This document shows positions 11,601-23,544 of a stretch of 64,000 nucleotides of DNA, in pieces; positions within the stretch are counted from its first letter, which is position 1, and every line of letters starts with the position of its first letter. The notes under the pieces were generated by a model that was not told the origin of the DNA, ran no database searches, and was given only the letters and a program-made list of their open reading frames with translations. Origin of the DNA: Bryopsis sp. KO-2023 (Eukaryota > Chlorophyta > Ulvophyceae > Bryopsidales > Bryopsidaceae); the NCBI GenBank assembly GCA_030272585.1, contig BSYQ01000005.1, positions 4,991,501-5,055,500 on the forward strand. The letters are read 5' to 3'. The translations under genes were made by a program, and so were the position numbers.

Positions 11601-12786
11601 TTATTTTTCTCTCTCTCTTAAGACCTCCCCTTTATCTCTTTTTAAATTTCTCACACTTCTCACACTTCTCACACTTCTCACTCTTTTCTCACTCTTTTTC
11701 ACACTCTCAAAGGTTTATGCTTCTCACATTTCTCACATTTTTTATGTTGCTCTCTTTCGGTAGACATATGTGAAAAAAAATAAAAAAATCAAAAGGTTGA
11801 TCGTCTGGGAAGTTCCAAGTGGGAACGTCGAAAACGCACTTGCATGGTTCGGATCTGTCAGCGCGCGTACACGTACGCGCACGTACGTATGTGTAGTACG
11901 TGCTCGGTGCCGCGTTCGTCAGTCCAGAAAGGCTACGAGTGGCGAAGCCGATTTGCCCATTCTTCCTCGTAATGTATGAAAGCCAGGATTTTTCTAAGAA
12001 AATGCTGTTTTTGCCACCAGCTGGTGTTAATACTGAGCCTCTCTTTAACCCAGATCCAGAGTTTTGAGTATGTTGTGGAGTCAGCACTTCGAGGCCATGG
12101 AAGAAACATTCAGAATGTGTATGGGCTGTTTTCTGGGGTGCGTATTTTTGTGCTTCAAAACTGGTATATATGAGCAAAAGATTCTTTTCAATTCTCTACC
12201 TCTCTTGATTGGGGGGTGTCAATGCTCAAATTCATGGAAAATGAAAAATGCAGGCTTGAAAGTGGCGGCGGCGTGCTGGTTGAATTAGCAGAGAGAAACA
12301 TGCTGCTAGTAACTTTATTCATTTACCTTTAATATTTTTATATATTTTTCCTGTCGAAGTTGAAATTGGACTGTCTGAAAAATATAAATGAAGCTGCAGG
12401 TCGAAGTACAGGAACCCATCAACATACACATTTTCAAAAGACATCCTGTTAGTACAAGTACAACCACCATCTGCAGAGTCCACACCAGCCCCGAGATGCT
12501 GGTTCACCCCCGCATTGTCTCGTTCAAAATTTAAGAACAAAAATGTCAGTGTCTAGAAATGCTAACTAACCAAAAAGCACGAACTCACAGCTAATCACCA
12601 TAAGTGAATGCTAATTTTCTTAGCTCCTATTCATCTCACTCACAGTTTATAAGTAACGCCTCTCCATCTGGTTTTCCTCAATGGAAATCGATCGGAAAAG
12701 AACACCAAAATCGTCAGTTATCAATCAGATGTCAATCTTTTCCATTGAATGCTTCACAGAGGTTAATTGCCATTGCGGTTTTTTTC
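11601..12786. other. Intergenic stretch downstream of the carotenoid oxygenase
   Basis: It holds CT-rich tandem-like repeats at about 11640-11740 (CTCACACTT units), a run of alternating CG/TA-rich palindromic bases at about 11865-11905 containing several ACGT cores, and otherwise ordinary A/T-rich DNA. The proximal part near 12786 is probably the 3' UTR of the minus-strand oxygenase gene. No gene recognised. Confidence 0.5.
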
Positions 12787-14526
12787 TCAAGCGAGAGTGT
12801 ATGCTTGCGGTAACTGATCCTCTGGGATGAATACGCAGTGGAAGCCATAAGGCACTCTGGAAGGAAGATGCACTCGGGCTACCATCTCCATATCACAGCC
12901 ATCGACCACATGCAATTCCGAGAACCCCGTCACCTCACTGTGCACGAACACTAACAGCCACCCGTCGTCCGAAAAATCCTCTCTGTCCGAGAGCCCATCA
13001 AAGGACGATGCGCTGGATCGCCTCGGGGCAAACGTGAATGTACTGCCATAGCAACCCTCTGGAAGCTTGTAAACGAGGGGAGGGCTGTCTGACAATAGGT
13101 CGACCTTCTCGTACGAGTTGATCGGGTGGTGGTCTTGCGGACAGCTGTCCCCCCCTGCAAATGTGAACCTTGCTTTCTTTCCCACATAGGCAGGGTGCAG
13201 ACATGGCATGTCCAGTGATTGACCGGAAGAATGAACGGATCGCTCAGTTGCCTTGCCTGTCTCCATGTCCAGCACATATTCATGAACCAATGTCGGTATC
13301 CCTTCCCGGACAGAAAACGGGTCCCAGTTTGGGATGGCCTCCTGCATTCTGCATGCATGGAGGATCACTTTGTTGCCCTCCTCATAGGCATTCACCGTAT
13401 GGAATGAGAAATTCGGCGAAACCTCAAACCACCTTAGGTCCTTCTCCGTTCCGAACCGTGGCATCACACCGATTTTCCCACCTCTTTCAGGTTTGAAAAT
13501 CGCGCTTTTAGTTCTGTCGAATCCCCCTTCAGACGTGGGGCCGAATGGGAGGTTCAAAAGCAAAGGCAAGTTCACGATCAGCGTGTAATGCTCCGTGATG
13601 GCGCAATCATGCATGAACACAGCCTCCATACTCTCGATGATCGCTTCATGCAAGAGATTCCCCTCCTTGCTCCACACTCTGGTCCGGCAATGAGGTGCCT
13701 CGGGGAAGCTGTAACTCACATCCACCATACTGCCATCCACTGGGTCCACTTTGGGGTGCGCTGAAAAGGAGCTCTTGAGTCCTCCTTTGAAAGTGTAGGG
13801 ACCCACCGTGTCGAGGGTCGACACATCCAACTCGTAGGGGAAACCGACTTCCCACAATGCAAGCAGCTTGCCGTGATGGTACACCAGGTTAGTGTTGGCA
13901 GAATTCTTCACGATGACTGACAAGGGGGTGTCGCCCCAGGCCCCGGAATCTTGCTTCAGCCGAAACAGCGATGCTGGGACAGCCTTGCTCAGCAAAGACA
14001 ATCCCATCGCCTGGGGGATTTTGAACGGTATCTCATCGATCCCTGGAAAAATCGTCCCCTTGCGGTTCGGGGCAATCAGCTCATCCATTTTCCTGGACAG
14101 CGTGTTCACGAATTTGTTTTTGTACGTCAGTCTGACTCCATCACTCCCCCCACCCAAGTGCACTGCATGTATCATGCCATCTCCATCAAACAAATGATAC
14201 GTATCCACATTGGGTGTTCTATCTGGGTTTGGCCCATTTCTGATGAGCAGCCCACGGAGGCCCTCCGGAATGGCACCCTCCAAAACTATGAATCCCTCAC
14301 TCGTTGCACCGCAGCTCAATTCCCTGACAGGAGTGAAATTTCCAGCTAAGTACTTTCCCAAGTACTCAGGCCCCTCATTCCCGTCCTCTCCTGTAGATCT
14401 CCAAGCAGGATCTGCTGCCACCTTTGCACATAGCCAAGGACGGTACTTTCTTTGACTTTCGATTCCCCTTACATATCTACATACACGATTAATTTGTGGA
14501 TGGTCAGGAATAAAATCGTCAATCAT
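12787..14526 (-). CDS. Carotenoid cleavage oxygenase (CCD/RPE65 family)
   Basis: One uninterrupted frame of 579 codons. The family domain runs from about residue 57 (YLGKYLAGNFTPV) to the end. All four iron-binding histidines of the seven-bladed propeller are visible: His257 (SAHPKVDP), His306 (FMHDCAITEHY), His376 (SFHTVNAYEE) and His563 (VPYGFHCVFI). The motif RGLLIRNGPNP is also typical. Family knowledge: these non-heme Fe(II) enzymes cleave conjugated double bases of carotenoids or apocarotenoids; substrate and cleavage site cannot be read from sequence. The first 50 residues from the ATG look unlike the family and may be intron. A possible upstream exon with a plastid-transit-like sequence lies at 14892-15020, so the true N-terminus is open. 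The lack of introns contrasts with its neighbours. Confidence 0.9.
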   Translation of the reverse strand: MIDDFIPDHPQINRVCRYVRGIESQRKYRPWLCAKVAADPAWRSTGEDGNEGPEYLGKYLAGNFTPVRELSCGATSEGFIVLEGAIPEGLRGLLIRNGPNPDRTPNVDTYHLFDGDGMIHAVHLGGGSDGVRLTYKNKFVNTLSRKMDELIAPNRKGTIFPGIDEIPFKIPQAMGLSLLSKAVPASLFRLKQDSGAWGDTPLSVIVKNSANTNLVYHHGKLLALWEVGFPYELDVSTLDTVGPYTFKGGLKSSFSAHPKVDPVDGSMVDVSYSFPEAPHCRTRVWSKEGNLLHEAIIESMEAVFMHDCAITEHYTLIVNLPLLLNLPFGPTSEGGFDRTKSAIFKPERGGKIGVMPRFGTEKDLRWFEVSPNFSFHTVNAYEEGNKVILHACRMQEAIPNWDPFSVREGIPTLVHEYVLDMETGKATERSVHSSGQSLDMPCLHPAYVGKKARFTFAGGDSCPQDHHPINSYEKVDLLSDSPPLVYKLPEGCYGSTFTFAPRRSSASSFDGLSDREDFSDDGWLLVFVHSEVTGFSELHVVDGCDMEMVARVHLPSRVPYGFHCVFIPEDQLPQAYTLA

Positions 14527-14891
14527 AGCTGCACTATGTTATTATTATTATTATGCGACAATATTCAGTGTTGCATCTGGACAAAGTATCAAATCGGTGA
14601 TTGTTCTATTGTGTTAATTTTATTGTATGATATTGCTTCCGTCGCAGTGACTGTCATGTTGGGCTGCTCCAAGGGGAAAGTAGTTCACAGAAATGAAACA
14701 GTACCAATTTCAGCCCTGGATGCATCTCGTGCTGGCATTTGACAGAAACTGTAAAAGGGGATGGTAGAATCGAGGGCATCAATTACTGACAACATGAAGA
14801 AGCCAGGGATTGTTGGAGAGAAACACCACCAAGAGATTCAACGATTCTTGTAATCAGTCCGCATATGCCTTTGTGCGCTGTGTTATTCCAC

Positions 14892-15020
14892 CTTGCTCTG
14901 CGCTTGTGACAAGGCAACCGTCTCGTCAGTGAAAGCGGCGGCTGAAGGAGGCCTCGGAAGGGGCTTCCTCCGCAGCGGATGGAATCTGGGAGCTGGGATA
15001 ACAGCCTTAAACACCACCAT
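14892..15020 (-). other. Possible 5' coding exon (transit-peptide-like) of the carotenoid oxygenase
   Basis: On the minus strand an ATG at 15020 opens a frame starting MVVFKAVIPAPRFHPL, rich in Arg, Pro, Ser and Ala. It ends at a candidate donor after 14892 (AAG|GTGGAA) just before a stop. Composition fits a plastid-targeting leader. The phase-matching acceptor in the main exon (near residue 27 of the long frame) is purine-rich and weak, so the junction is not settled. The remaining bases of 14527-14891 and 15021-15338 would be intron, 5' UTR and promoter; I see nothing else there. Confidence 0.4.
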
Positions 15021-15338
15021 CGGCTTCACCCGCTAATCCATTCACAACCCATCCTCACGAACAATACATAGACCTGATGGGTGGATTCGAGCGTCCATTG
15101 AAACGACAGGATGGACCCGTACAGGGTGTAGCATTTCTTCCTGAATCGAATGGATCTGGCTGTATGGAATTCAGAACCTACCTTTGGTTTTTGGTAAAAA
15201 ATGGAAGAGAAAAGAGATCAGTCATGCAGTTACAAAACAAGGGATATTCCAAGACTTCCACCATTCATTACACCAGGTTTATTTCACAGCATCCCAAGCC
15301 TGACCCCAATCTCTAGAACTAAATTTCACAACCAGCAA

Positions 15339-16398
15339 TCACGGATACACTGCAAACTTTTCTCTGAGTGTGGGTACAGCCCTCTCAGCACTCTCAATCG
15401 CTGCACTGACCAACCCCCCCTCCCTGAGACGTTTATACAGGACCTGGAAATACTCCACAACAGCATCAGAATCCATCTCGACTGGTGAATCGGTGGCCCT
15501 CACGACCGCTGGACACCCAGACTCTAAAAAAGCATTTGTCAACTGCTCCCCAACATTGCAAGATAGCACCACGATCACCCCAGCCAGCATGCTTCCTAGG
15601 GCCTTCACATCGCTTGAGCTGAATTTCTCTCGAGGTCGGAGCTGTTCTATTAGACAGGAGCGCACTGGTTTGTTGCTGGACAGTTGGACCTGATTGATGG
15701 AGAGGCATCGATACAGATTCCCCCCAGCAAAGATTTCCTGGGTCTGACTGAACAGGGAAGAGAGCGTTCTGTGGGATGAGCTGCGGTTCAATTTAGCAAG
15801 GAGAGCAGTGGCATCCGTGCCTGGGGAGCAAGAGAAGGGAAAATCAGCACAACACCAGTTGATAAAAACTGGAGGAACATCTCAATAAAAAACAAAAGCT
15901 CTTTAAAAAAATCACTCGCTTCTGTTAGTTTATGGCTACAAACATGCTCAATGAATGCATATGTATTCATTCTTGAGGATTCGGTAAAAAATTCTGACAT
16001 CTTTCTCTGACTAAGCCCTCTCATTTTCTTTCACGTCTGCTCCATTCTTAGACAAAGGGGGTCACTATCTGAGATTTGATGAGGATTTATCAAGCAGTTC
16101 CTTACTTGGCTCCAAGATCGACATCAGAGAGGTTTCCCAATTGAGAACCAGCTGGTCTCCATTACCGACACTTGATGCTCCAAAATGCAACATCCCCACC
16201 TTCTCAATCATGGTGGATAGGCATTTGTACAAATGGTTGAATCCAGCCCTGGCTCTCTCTACACCAAAACAAAGAGATGGTCGATTTTAAACACCCCACG
16301 CAATTCGAATCTTTATGATCCTTTCCGGAATCAGAAAAACTGGGGCAGACATACCAACAAATTGATGAACCCCAGGAAACCTTCGCCCCCCCCCCCCC

Positions 16399-16438
<40 letters not shown>

Positions 16439-19400
16439 AAACATGAAAGGAGAAGCCTGCTTTCTTAAAACATATCCCTGCATCGGACGTTGTAACCACA
16501 TTCTCGTCGTTGCACCTGTTTTGCCAGCTGGGCTCCAGCCCTTGAAAACACTTGGAGTCCCCAACTCATCTCTTTTCATTGGGGATGTGCCTTGTCCATT
16601 CGTATCTTGCTCCTCCACACCAGCTTCTCTTTTTCCCTTCCCAGCATCATCAAAAACCCAATCCGTCAAAGAAGCCTCTCGAAGCTTGACATAGCCATTC
16701 TCACCCACCGAGTCTGTTTCAACACAGGCCCCCAAATTGACACGCAGCACCGTGTGTTCCAATGCTGAGCAGAGCGTCGCCACATCCTTTCCCCATTTGC
16801 ATGCTGGAGTTGGGCAATCCACGACCACCAACCCCTTTCTTGGCCCCAGTCTGACTTCTTTGGGGGTGGAGCGGTGCACTCGGGACGTATCGATGCCAGA
16901 CAGCAGAATAGCAGCAGCCTCATCCAGAGAATCACTCACGCTTTCCAAGTAGTCCCCTGTGGCTGCTTCAAGTTTTTCCCAAGCCTCTGGGTCCACGTTA
17001 TCCAATGCCATATCGCAGCGATTGTCAGTTGCGCAGAACCTGTTATAAATAAACAGCACCACCTCAAACAAAAGCAAAAGAAAAGAAAAGCAGCGTTGAC
17101 ATGAGATTTCCATAGCATCCCATCGCAGGTAAAACAGTTGCTTGCCTTGCATGGAGTGGTTGGCGTTCTTTTTTGTAAACAGGAGGGAAAACTGATGGTA
17201 TGGCTTTGTACAGTTTGTACAGCTGGCCCCCATTGCTGGTCGAGTTCACCAAACCTGAAATATTTCATCCCTGGTACCATTGGCAGCACTGTGGATAGCA
17301 CTTCATCCACCCTCTCCACATTGCAGGCACTCTCCAGCAGCACACTGCCGTTCTCGATGAATGTTGTTGAAGATTTTTCCCGTTTGGCCACAGGAGTGAC
17401 TCCAACACCCACCGAGACGACGCAATCGATTGGAGTTCCTGGCCAAAGAAGGCTTGCCTGTTGAACAGCGACTGCTGCAGGGTTGTTGGCCACAGTGGCT
17501 CCATCTTGAAATCGACAGCCCCCGACGTGGAAATCGTCCAGGTAGTAGGGTGCAGCCGAAGAGGCTCTCACACCTGATTAAAATAAAAAATAAAAAAATG
17601 GTCTACCTCCCCCCCAAAAAAGGGCATTTCGAAAACGAAGGGTTAGAATGATGAACCAGGTAATTGACAACTGAGCCAAGAAAAACAGAAAATGAATGGT
17701 CAAAAAATGAAAGAAAACGGGGGGGGGGGAATTAAAATTAAAAAAAAAAAAAAGAAAATGAAATGAAGCATGTACCACAAAGGATTGTGCTTTTTGGGAT
17801 TATCCTATGTAAATCAGACAGACAAAGACATTGAGAAGGCCTCACCTTGCCAGATCTTGTATTTGGAGCTGCCGATGACCCCAATTTTGCCAATCGACCG
17901 CCTTTCCCCTTCGGGGGGGAATTCATAGTTTCTGAACAGAAACGGTACGGCCGGTACGACACTGGACAGGGTGGACACCCCAAAAACCTTGGGACAAGGT
18001 ATGCAGGCAGAATCAATGAATCTGTCTCCATAGCAATCATCAGACGGGAGCTTGCAAAACTCTCGGAGCAGACTTTCAAAAGTCGTGGGGTCATGTTTAC
18101 ATCCAGTGATTGCAATCCGCATTCCCTGTTGGCCACTTCGATACATTCTGAAAAACCCACCAAAAAAAAACAACTTCAACACTGAATGAACATAGCATCA
18201 GTGAGCCAAAACACCAAAATCAACCCTACTGTACCCCAACATGCAGATCTGTCGAGTGCATCTAGTTCAGTGAGGTTTTCCCCAAAATCCAAATGTTACT
18301 GGTATGGTGTTCAATTCCACAGCCCACCTGTACAAACTCTCCTTCCAGCTCGACTGGTCCTCGTTCTCCGCCTGGCTGAAAACCTTTCCCCCGAGGGTTT
18401 TGTACGTTTTCCCACACTGATCCATGCTGAAATTCACCAAGCCGATTTCGCATGCCAGCATAGCCCCCGTCGAGGTGCCACCGATCAAATCGAAGAGGTC
18501 GAAAATTCTTTGACCTGTACGCCTTTCCAGCTCTCTTAAAACCATGACTGTTGCAATTCCCTTCATTCCACCCCCATCCAAGGACAACACCCGAACACCT
18601 CGTCCACGAATCACCCCCCTGCCCACAATTCTACCCACTTCCTCGTTCTGACCTGTTGAGCCAATGAGGAAAAAAAACTCAGCATCAGTCTATAACAATC
18701 CAGCCACTATTCCTAAAAAAAAAACGAAAAAAAAAGAACTACCAACTGTGCATGTCTCCGTTGAGGGCAGATGCTTGTTCAACGCCTTCATGAGTGCCCA
18801 ACAAAAAGTTTTCGAAACGCCTGGTTTTACTTGTCTTTTTGACACAAATAACACATGATTCATTTTTTTAAACAAGTATTCAATTCATTTGAGAAGCAAA
18901 ACAACTTCGAAGGGTCCACTAGTATGGAAGTATTCAACACAACACAACCCCCCCCCCTCTCTTACCCAAGATTGCTAAGGCACGCTTGGCACAAATCCTG
19001 GTGACTCGATCACCGAGGTCTCCATCCCCTTCGGCCAGACGAATCAACGAACCCAACAGCCCATCCACAGCAAGCATTTTGACTTTGTTTTGAGCAGCAA
19101 ATCCCAGGTTTCCCAGCACCTCCAGCCCCAGGTGTCGCACCCTTGCCACCGAGCTCTCTTGAATCAATGACTGCAGTTTTTCCAGCAGACCTGGAGTCAA
19201 TAAGGACTCCGAGATGGCATCAGAGGTCAACACCAGGGTCGAAATCACACGAAGCCCACTGAGCTGAATCTCCTATGCTGAAACAATCCACAACATAAAC
19301 ATATCAACAGGGGCAAATGTCCTCATTCTCTTTTTTTTTTGGGGGGGGGGGGGGGGCGGGTGGAAGATAATTGGATCTTTTACAAGATTCAATGTCGAAG

Positions 19401-21630
19401 TCCATATTTGTTGAGATGTGCTCAGCAACCCCTTCATTCACATGTTAAGCATTTTTCAATGTGGAAACTCATATCACCATATTGTGGCACTGAGGGGGGA
19501 TTTCCTGCCACAAAAATAGCAGGGAAAATTTTCTATTTTTCTCTCTTCTGTTTCTATTTACTCAGACGCTTCCTATACCTATTGGGATTCGCATATTTAA
19601 ATCTTCAGGGGCACCTCTCAATCTCACCTGCTTGTCTGATTTCATCAACACCAGCATTGCCCCTAGGACATCACTTCTCACAAATTCCTCCGTCATGAGG
19701 GAGCCCCCCACCAGTTGACCTGTGAAATCGAAACGATGATTTTCCTTTCGGGATCGATGAATATACCGCTTTTCCAACAATCAGGACTTCAACCTTGTCA
19801 AAGAAAAACAAAACATACCTATGACTTGGGCTGCTTGGACTTGAACGACAGCATTGTCACTTGAAGCCATGAGTATCAGTTGTTGAACAGCGGTTTGCTC
19901 CTTCACGATGGATCGGCAGTGCTCTGGAAACTCTGCCATTCGAGCTGCACATCAAAAACATGGGAAAACTCCTGGTTATATATCCTCCCAGTGCATTTGG
20001 CAAACTTCCCGCAAATTTTGAAGGATTTCAAGTTGATGCCCTTTTTTTTGAAAAACGGTCGGCAAGATGTGGAGGACTACTGACCTCATGAACCCATCTC
20101 ACTGCCTGGGAAAGATTATCATATATATAAATGTATATACGTACCGGTTGGGGTAGAAAGCTGGATATGGACATTATATATTATTATTATCATTATTTAT
20201 TTGGATACGGTGGTTTCTATCAGAGTCAGCCTATAACACATATCCGAGAATGGGCTGCACTCGGCCTTTTGGCCTTGTGTGTAAAATACTTTCCATTTAA
20301 TTCGATAGATCAATATATCTAATTATAGGTGAGCTCACCCAGTGCCCCTGCAATCAGAGGATGCTGACTCCCGCTCCGTCTGAACAGTATAGCAAACAGC
20401 GGCCCCAGCTTGCTCCCCCGAGAAAGCCTGGAGCCCCCCCCCAGCTCCACCTCGAAGCGAGAAAAATTCTTGTCTGACCACACCCGAAGGTTCATGAACG
20501 ACAAAGACCGCAATTCTTCGCACACCAAAAGCTCCGGCAGGTACTCCAATGGGTTGTCGAACAGCTGGAGAGACTTCAAGTGCTTCAGCCGTTTGAGATC
20601 CAACACTGGGGTGGAGATTTTGTTGGACTCCAGGTTCAATTCCTCCAAACATAGGCACTGGCAGAGTCCAGCTGAATTCCAAACAGACAGGAGTCAGTGT
20701 AAGCCATCCCACAAGCATTACTGCTCCGCTGATCTCTGTGCAGGTATTCCCTGGGCGGAATGGAAGGAGGGGACAGCACCATGCATGTATGAGTATGTCT
20801 GGAGCAACTCCCAACAAAATACCACAAAAAATGGACAGGTTGGAGGAGAGATTGGAAGTTTCTGGCAGCCCATGCATGTATTCACGCATTGAATGGAGTG
20901 CTCTGAATGCAAAAGCTCCCAAGATAATTCTCGTTCGTCTAAAGACGTCATGCTCACCCGGAAGCGTTACGAGCTGGTTGTGGTCCAGTATGAGCGTCCT
21001 CAGTTTCGTCAAGTTTCCGAGACCCCTCGGCAAAGTGGAAAGCTTGTTGCTCGACAAACGCAGCTCTTTTAACGAAGGGAGATCTCCCAACGACTCCGGC
21101 AAGTGCGTCAGACCAGAGTTGCTGAGGTTCAAATGGTACAGCCCTTCCCAACAGCCGACGTCCACGACACCAGGAAGGAAGAACGCGAATCCAGGGCCTG
21201 CTTTTAACCGACGCACGCTCGTGATGTCCAACCCGTTCAGAATATCGACCAGAGTCCTGACGTTCGCAGCACCCCCGGACTGTCGAACGAATTCGAGAGA
21301 GTACACGCTAGGGGGAGTGCGTTCGACCGCGAGGCGAACTCGGTATTGCGAAAACGGGAACAGCGCAGCATCCGGGATCTCTTCCTCCTGGAGAGTCAAT
21401 GAACAGCGCTCGACCACGTGTCGACTCTGAGCCGCAGTCAGGGCTTCGACAACTCGCGAAGCGACTGTCTCGACGCGCTCGTCATCCGTCCAGTCGACCT
21501 CGACCCCGGTTGTTCGAGGGGATCTATCCGAAAAAGCGTCAGATATTCGAAGTTCGGTGTTGAGGGAGAACGCAGAAGGAGACGCTCCTAGCAACCTAGC
21601 GAAAGAAGAAGTCATGAACTGTATTTGCAC
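15339..21630 (-). CDS. PLA1: Phospholipase A I-like acyl hydrolase: LRR + ARM repeats + patatin domain
   Basis: Eleven exons: 21630-20958, 20671-20339, 19944-19819, 19719-19628, 19263-18966, 18652-18328, 18147-17846, 17573-17255, 17039-16516, 16258-16106 and 15820-15339. They sum to 3627 nt, giving 1208 aa. Order: a unique N-terminus, leucine-rich repeats (about 165-310), ARM-like repeats (about 340-505), then a patatin domain with oxyanion motif DGGGMKG, nucleophile Ser568 in GGTSTGAM and catalytic Asp740 in QDGATVANNP. A C-terminal region is conserved with Arabidopsis phospholipase A I (At1g61850), ending LREKFAVYP. Length is close to the plant protein (about 1265 aa). Family knowledge: the plant enzyme hydrolyses phospho- and galactolipids and feeds jasmonate-type lipid signalling. 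An in-frame ATG at 21615 is an alternative start. Intron 9 carries a C-run/(AC)n microsatellite. Confidence 0.93.
16386..16434 (+). repeat. Poly(C) run followed by an (AC)n microsatellite
   Basis: Fourteen C are followed by about 17 AC units inside intron 9 of the phospholipase gene (intron 16259-16515). The two adjoining simple repeats are likely length-polymorphic and prone to assembly error. No effect on the coding frame is expected. Confidence 0.9.
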
Positions 21631-23544
21631 ACAGTCGTCGGTTTCGCACGTCCGTTTGTTGGTGCTGAGGATTGGAATTCGTTCAACGTTTCAAAGTGAC
21701 AAGACCAAAATTCACTCCAGCTAATGTACGCCAGCAAACGAAATGGACCTACACCCACCCAATCTCTGCCACAGCAGGAATTTCTGATGTTTCGAGAGGC
21801 TGTTTTGATTTCACTGAAAAGCTGGCAGTGGGAATTTGAGACCTTGTACACTTTTGGGTGGGTGCACTATCTTAGTTGGGACGACAAAAAGACAATTCTG
21901 CTGGTTCTGGTGGCCTTCCCCCTCTGAAAAGAATTGAGACTGAATTGAATTGAAATCACGATTTTGAACACTCGGGGTTTTGGGTATGGCCAGGTCCAGC
22001 CATACGAAAACTAATTTTGAATCCCTGAATCAACCCTTTCAGATACAATCAAGATGAATGCACACAGTAATTATTGATCTTCCATGAAAGCCTTTGTTAA
22101 ATCGACCATATCTGGACCTGAACAGCTCTATTATAACCCCTTTCTTGCCACAAAACAGTAGACCCCTCCCCCCCCCCCTCCATGAAAAAAGCGAATCTCT
22201 CCCTGACCCCTCTGCAATTCTCCCGGCTTACTAACTATTTAATAGACCCATAAGTGCAATGAGCTGCCAAAGTGCTCAACAACAAACTCCCTGTCTGGAT
22301 GATCGAACCTTTTGCAAAAAGAAGAAAAAGCAATCAACCTGTTTCTTTTCTGCTCCAAAGCAAATTGGGTCTGCCTTGATTTGACCCCTCCAAAAAACAT
22401 CATCAGAAATATATTTCCACAGAATAAAATCTCGCGCTGGGAACTCCAAACAAGTTTTGTTTAAAAAAAATCCCGCAGACGTTTTCCACTCCTCTCTTCA
22501 GCTTTTCAGACGACTGATCTCCAAAAATCCATTGACAATTTTCTTTCTTTTTTTTTGCTCCATTTTCAGAGGGGCACACGAGCCCTCATCTTTTTTTTCA
22601 AATATATGTAATTTTTTTTTCCAGCGGGGTGGTGTTCTAATTCAGATCCAAAAAAATCCAACACTCTTTTTGGGATGGTTCATTTCTAGCATGCCATGCG
22701 ACCTCCTCGATTGATTGACTGATTGATGCTTTTTGAAGAAAAATATATGAACTCCCCGATTCTTTTACTAAAGTTTTCGCAGAAAAAGCATGTGAACTCT
22801 TCTATTTTTTTTTGAATTTTTTTTGCAGAGGTGGACTGTTCAACTACTCAGACTCATGATCTCCAAAAAAAAAAAAAAGAGAAAATATAAAAAAAAACTA
22901 AAAAGGAATCTGTTTTAACCCTCGTCTAATCTTAACAAATTTTCTTCCCCTGGGGCCCCATTCATTTTTGTCGCATTTCGGTTTTTCCTGTGAGAATCAG
23001 AACAATATTTCAATTGTCCAGAGAAAAAAAAACAAACAAAAAAACTTGAAAAACTCGGAATACACTTTTTGTAAACAGGTTCATCTGTCCAGTCCTTTAT
23101 GAAAAAAATTAATTACTTAATCGAATTAACGACTTCACCTAAAATGAAATTGTTGCCAGACCTTTTAGACGAAAGATAATTACAGAATCCCGCAACCCTA
23201 TACAATTCGTTTTCTCTCCTAACAGCACCTCCATTTTCTTTTTCCCGCGAAACAAATAAATTTTTTGTTGTCACATATGAAATGTCACATCTGTTCTCTG
23301 AACACTACCTACTCTTCGAACAAATCCCACGACATAAAAATTTTTTGTATTAAAAAAGGAGCCATCAGAAGGCCGATATGAACCAAAAGACAGCAGTTTT
23401 CGAAAAAACAGAATTTACCGAAAAAAAACAAACCTTCACACAACAAAGAAACAACAGTCCCGCGAGGAAAAAAGCTGAACAAACCTGCATGACTGTGTGT
23501 CGATGGCTCCTCTTCAAACGACTTTGTTCGCATGTCATGTATCA
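21631..23544. other. Upstream region of the phospholipase gene and 3' flank of the protease gene
   Basis: Both bounding genes are read on the minus strand, so the low end carries the phospholipase promoter and 5' UTR and the high end the 3' UTR of the ubiquitin protease. The sequence is A/T-rich with many homopolymer tracts (for example 22860-22910). No exon chain, RNA gene or repeat stands out. Confidence 0.55.

Noticed and set aside
20738-21430. 230-codon plus-strand ORF over the phospholipase first exon
   Set aside because: Antisense to the LRR-coding exon; no motif.
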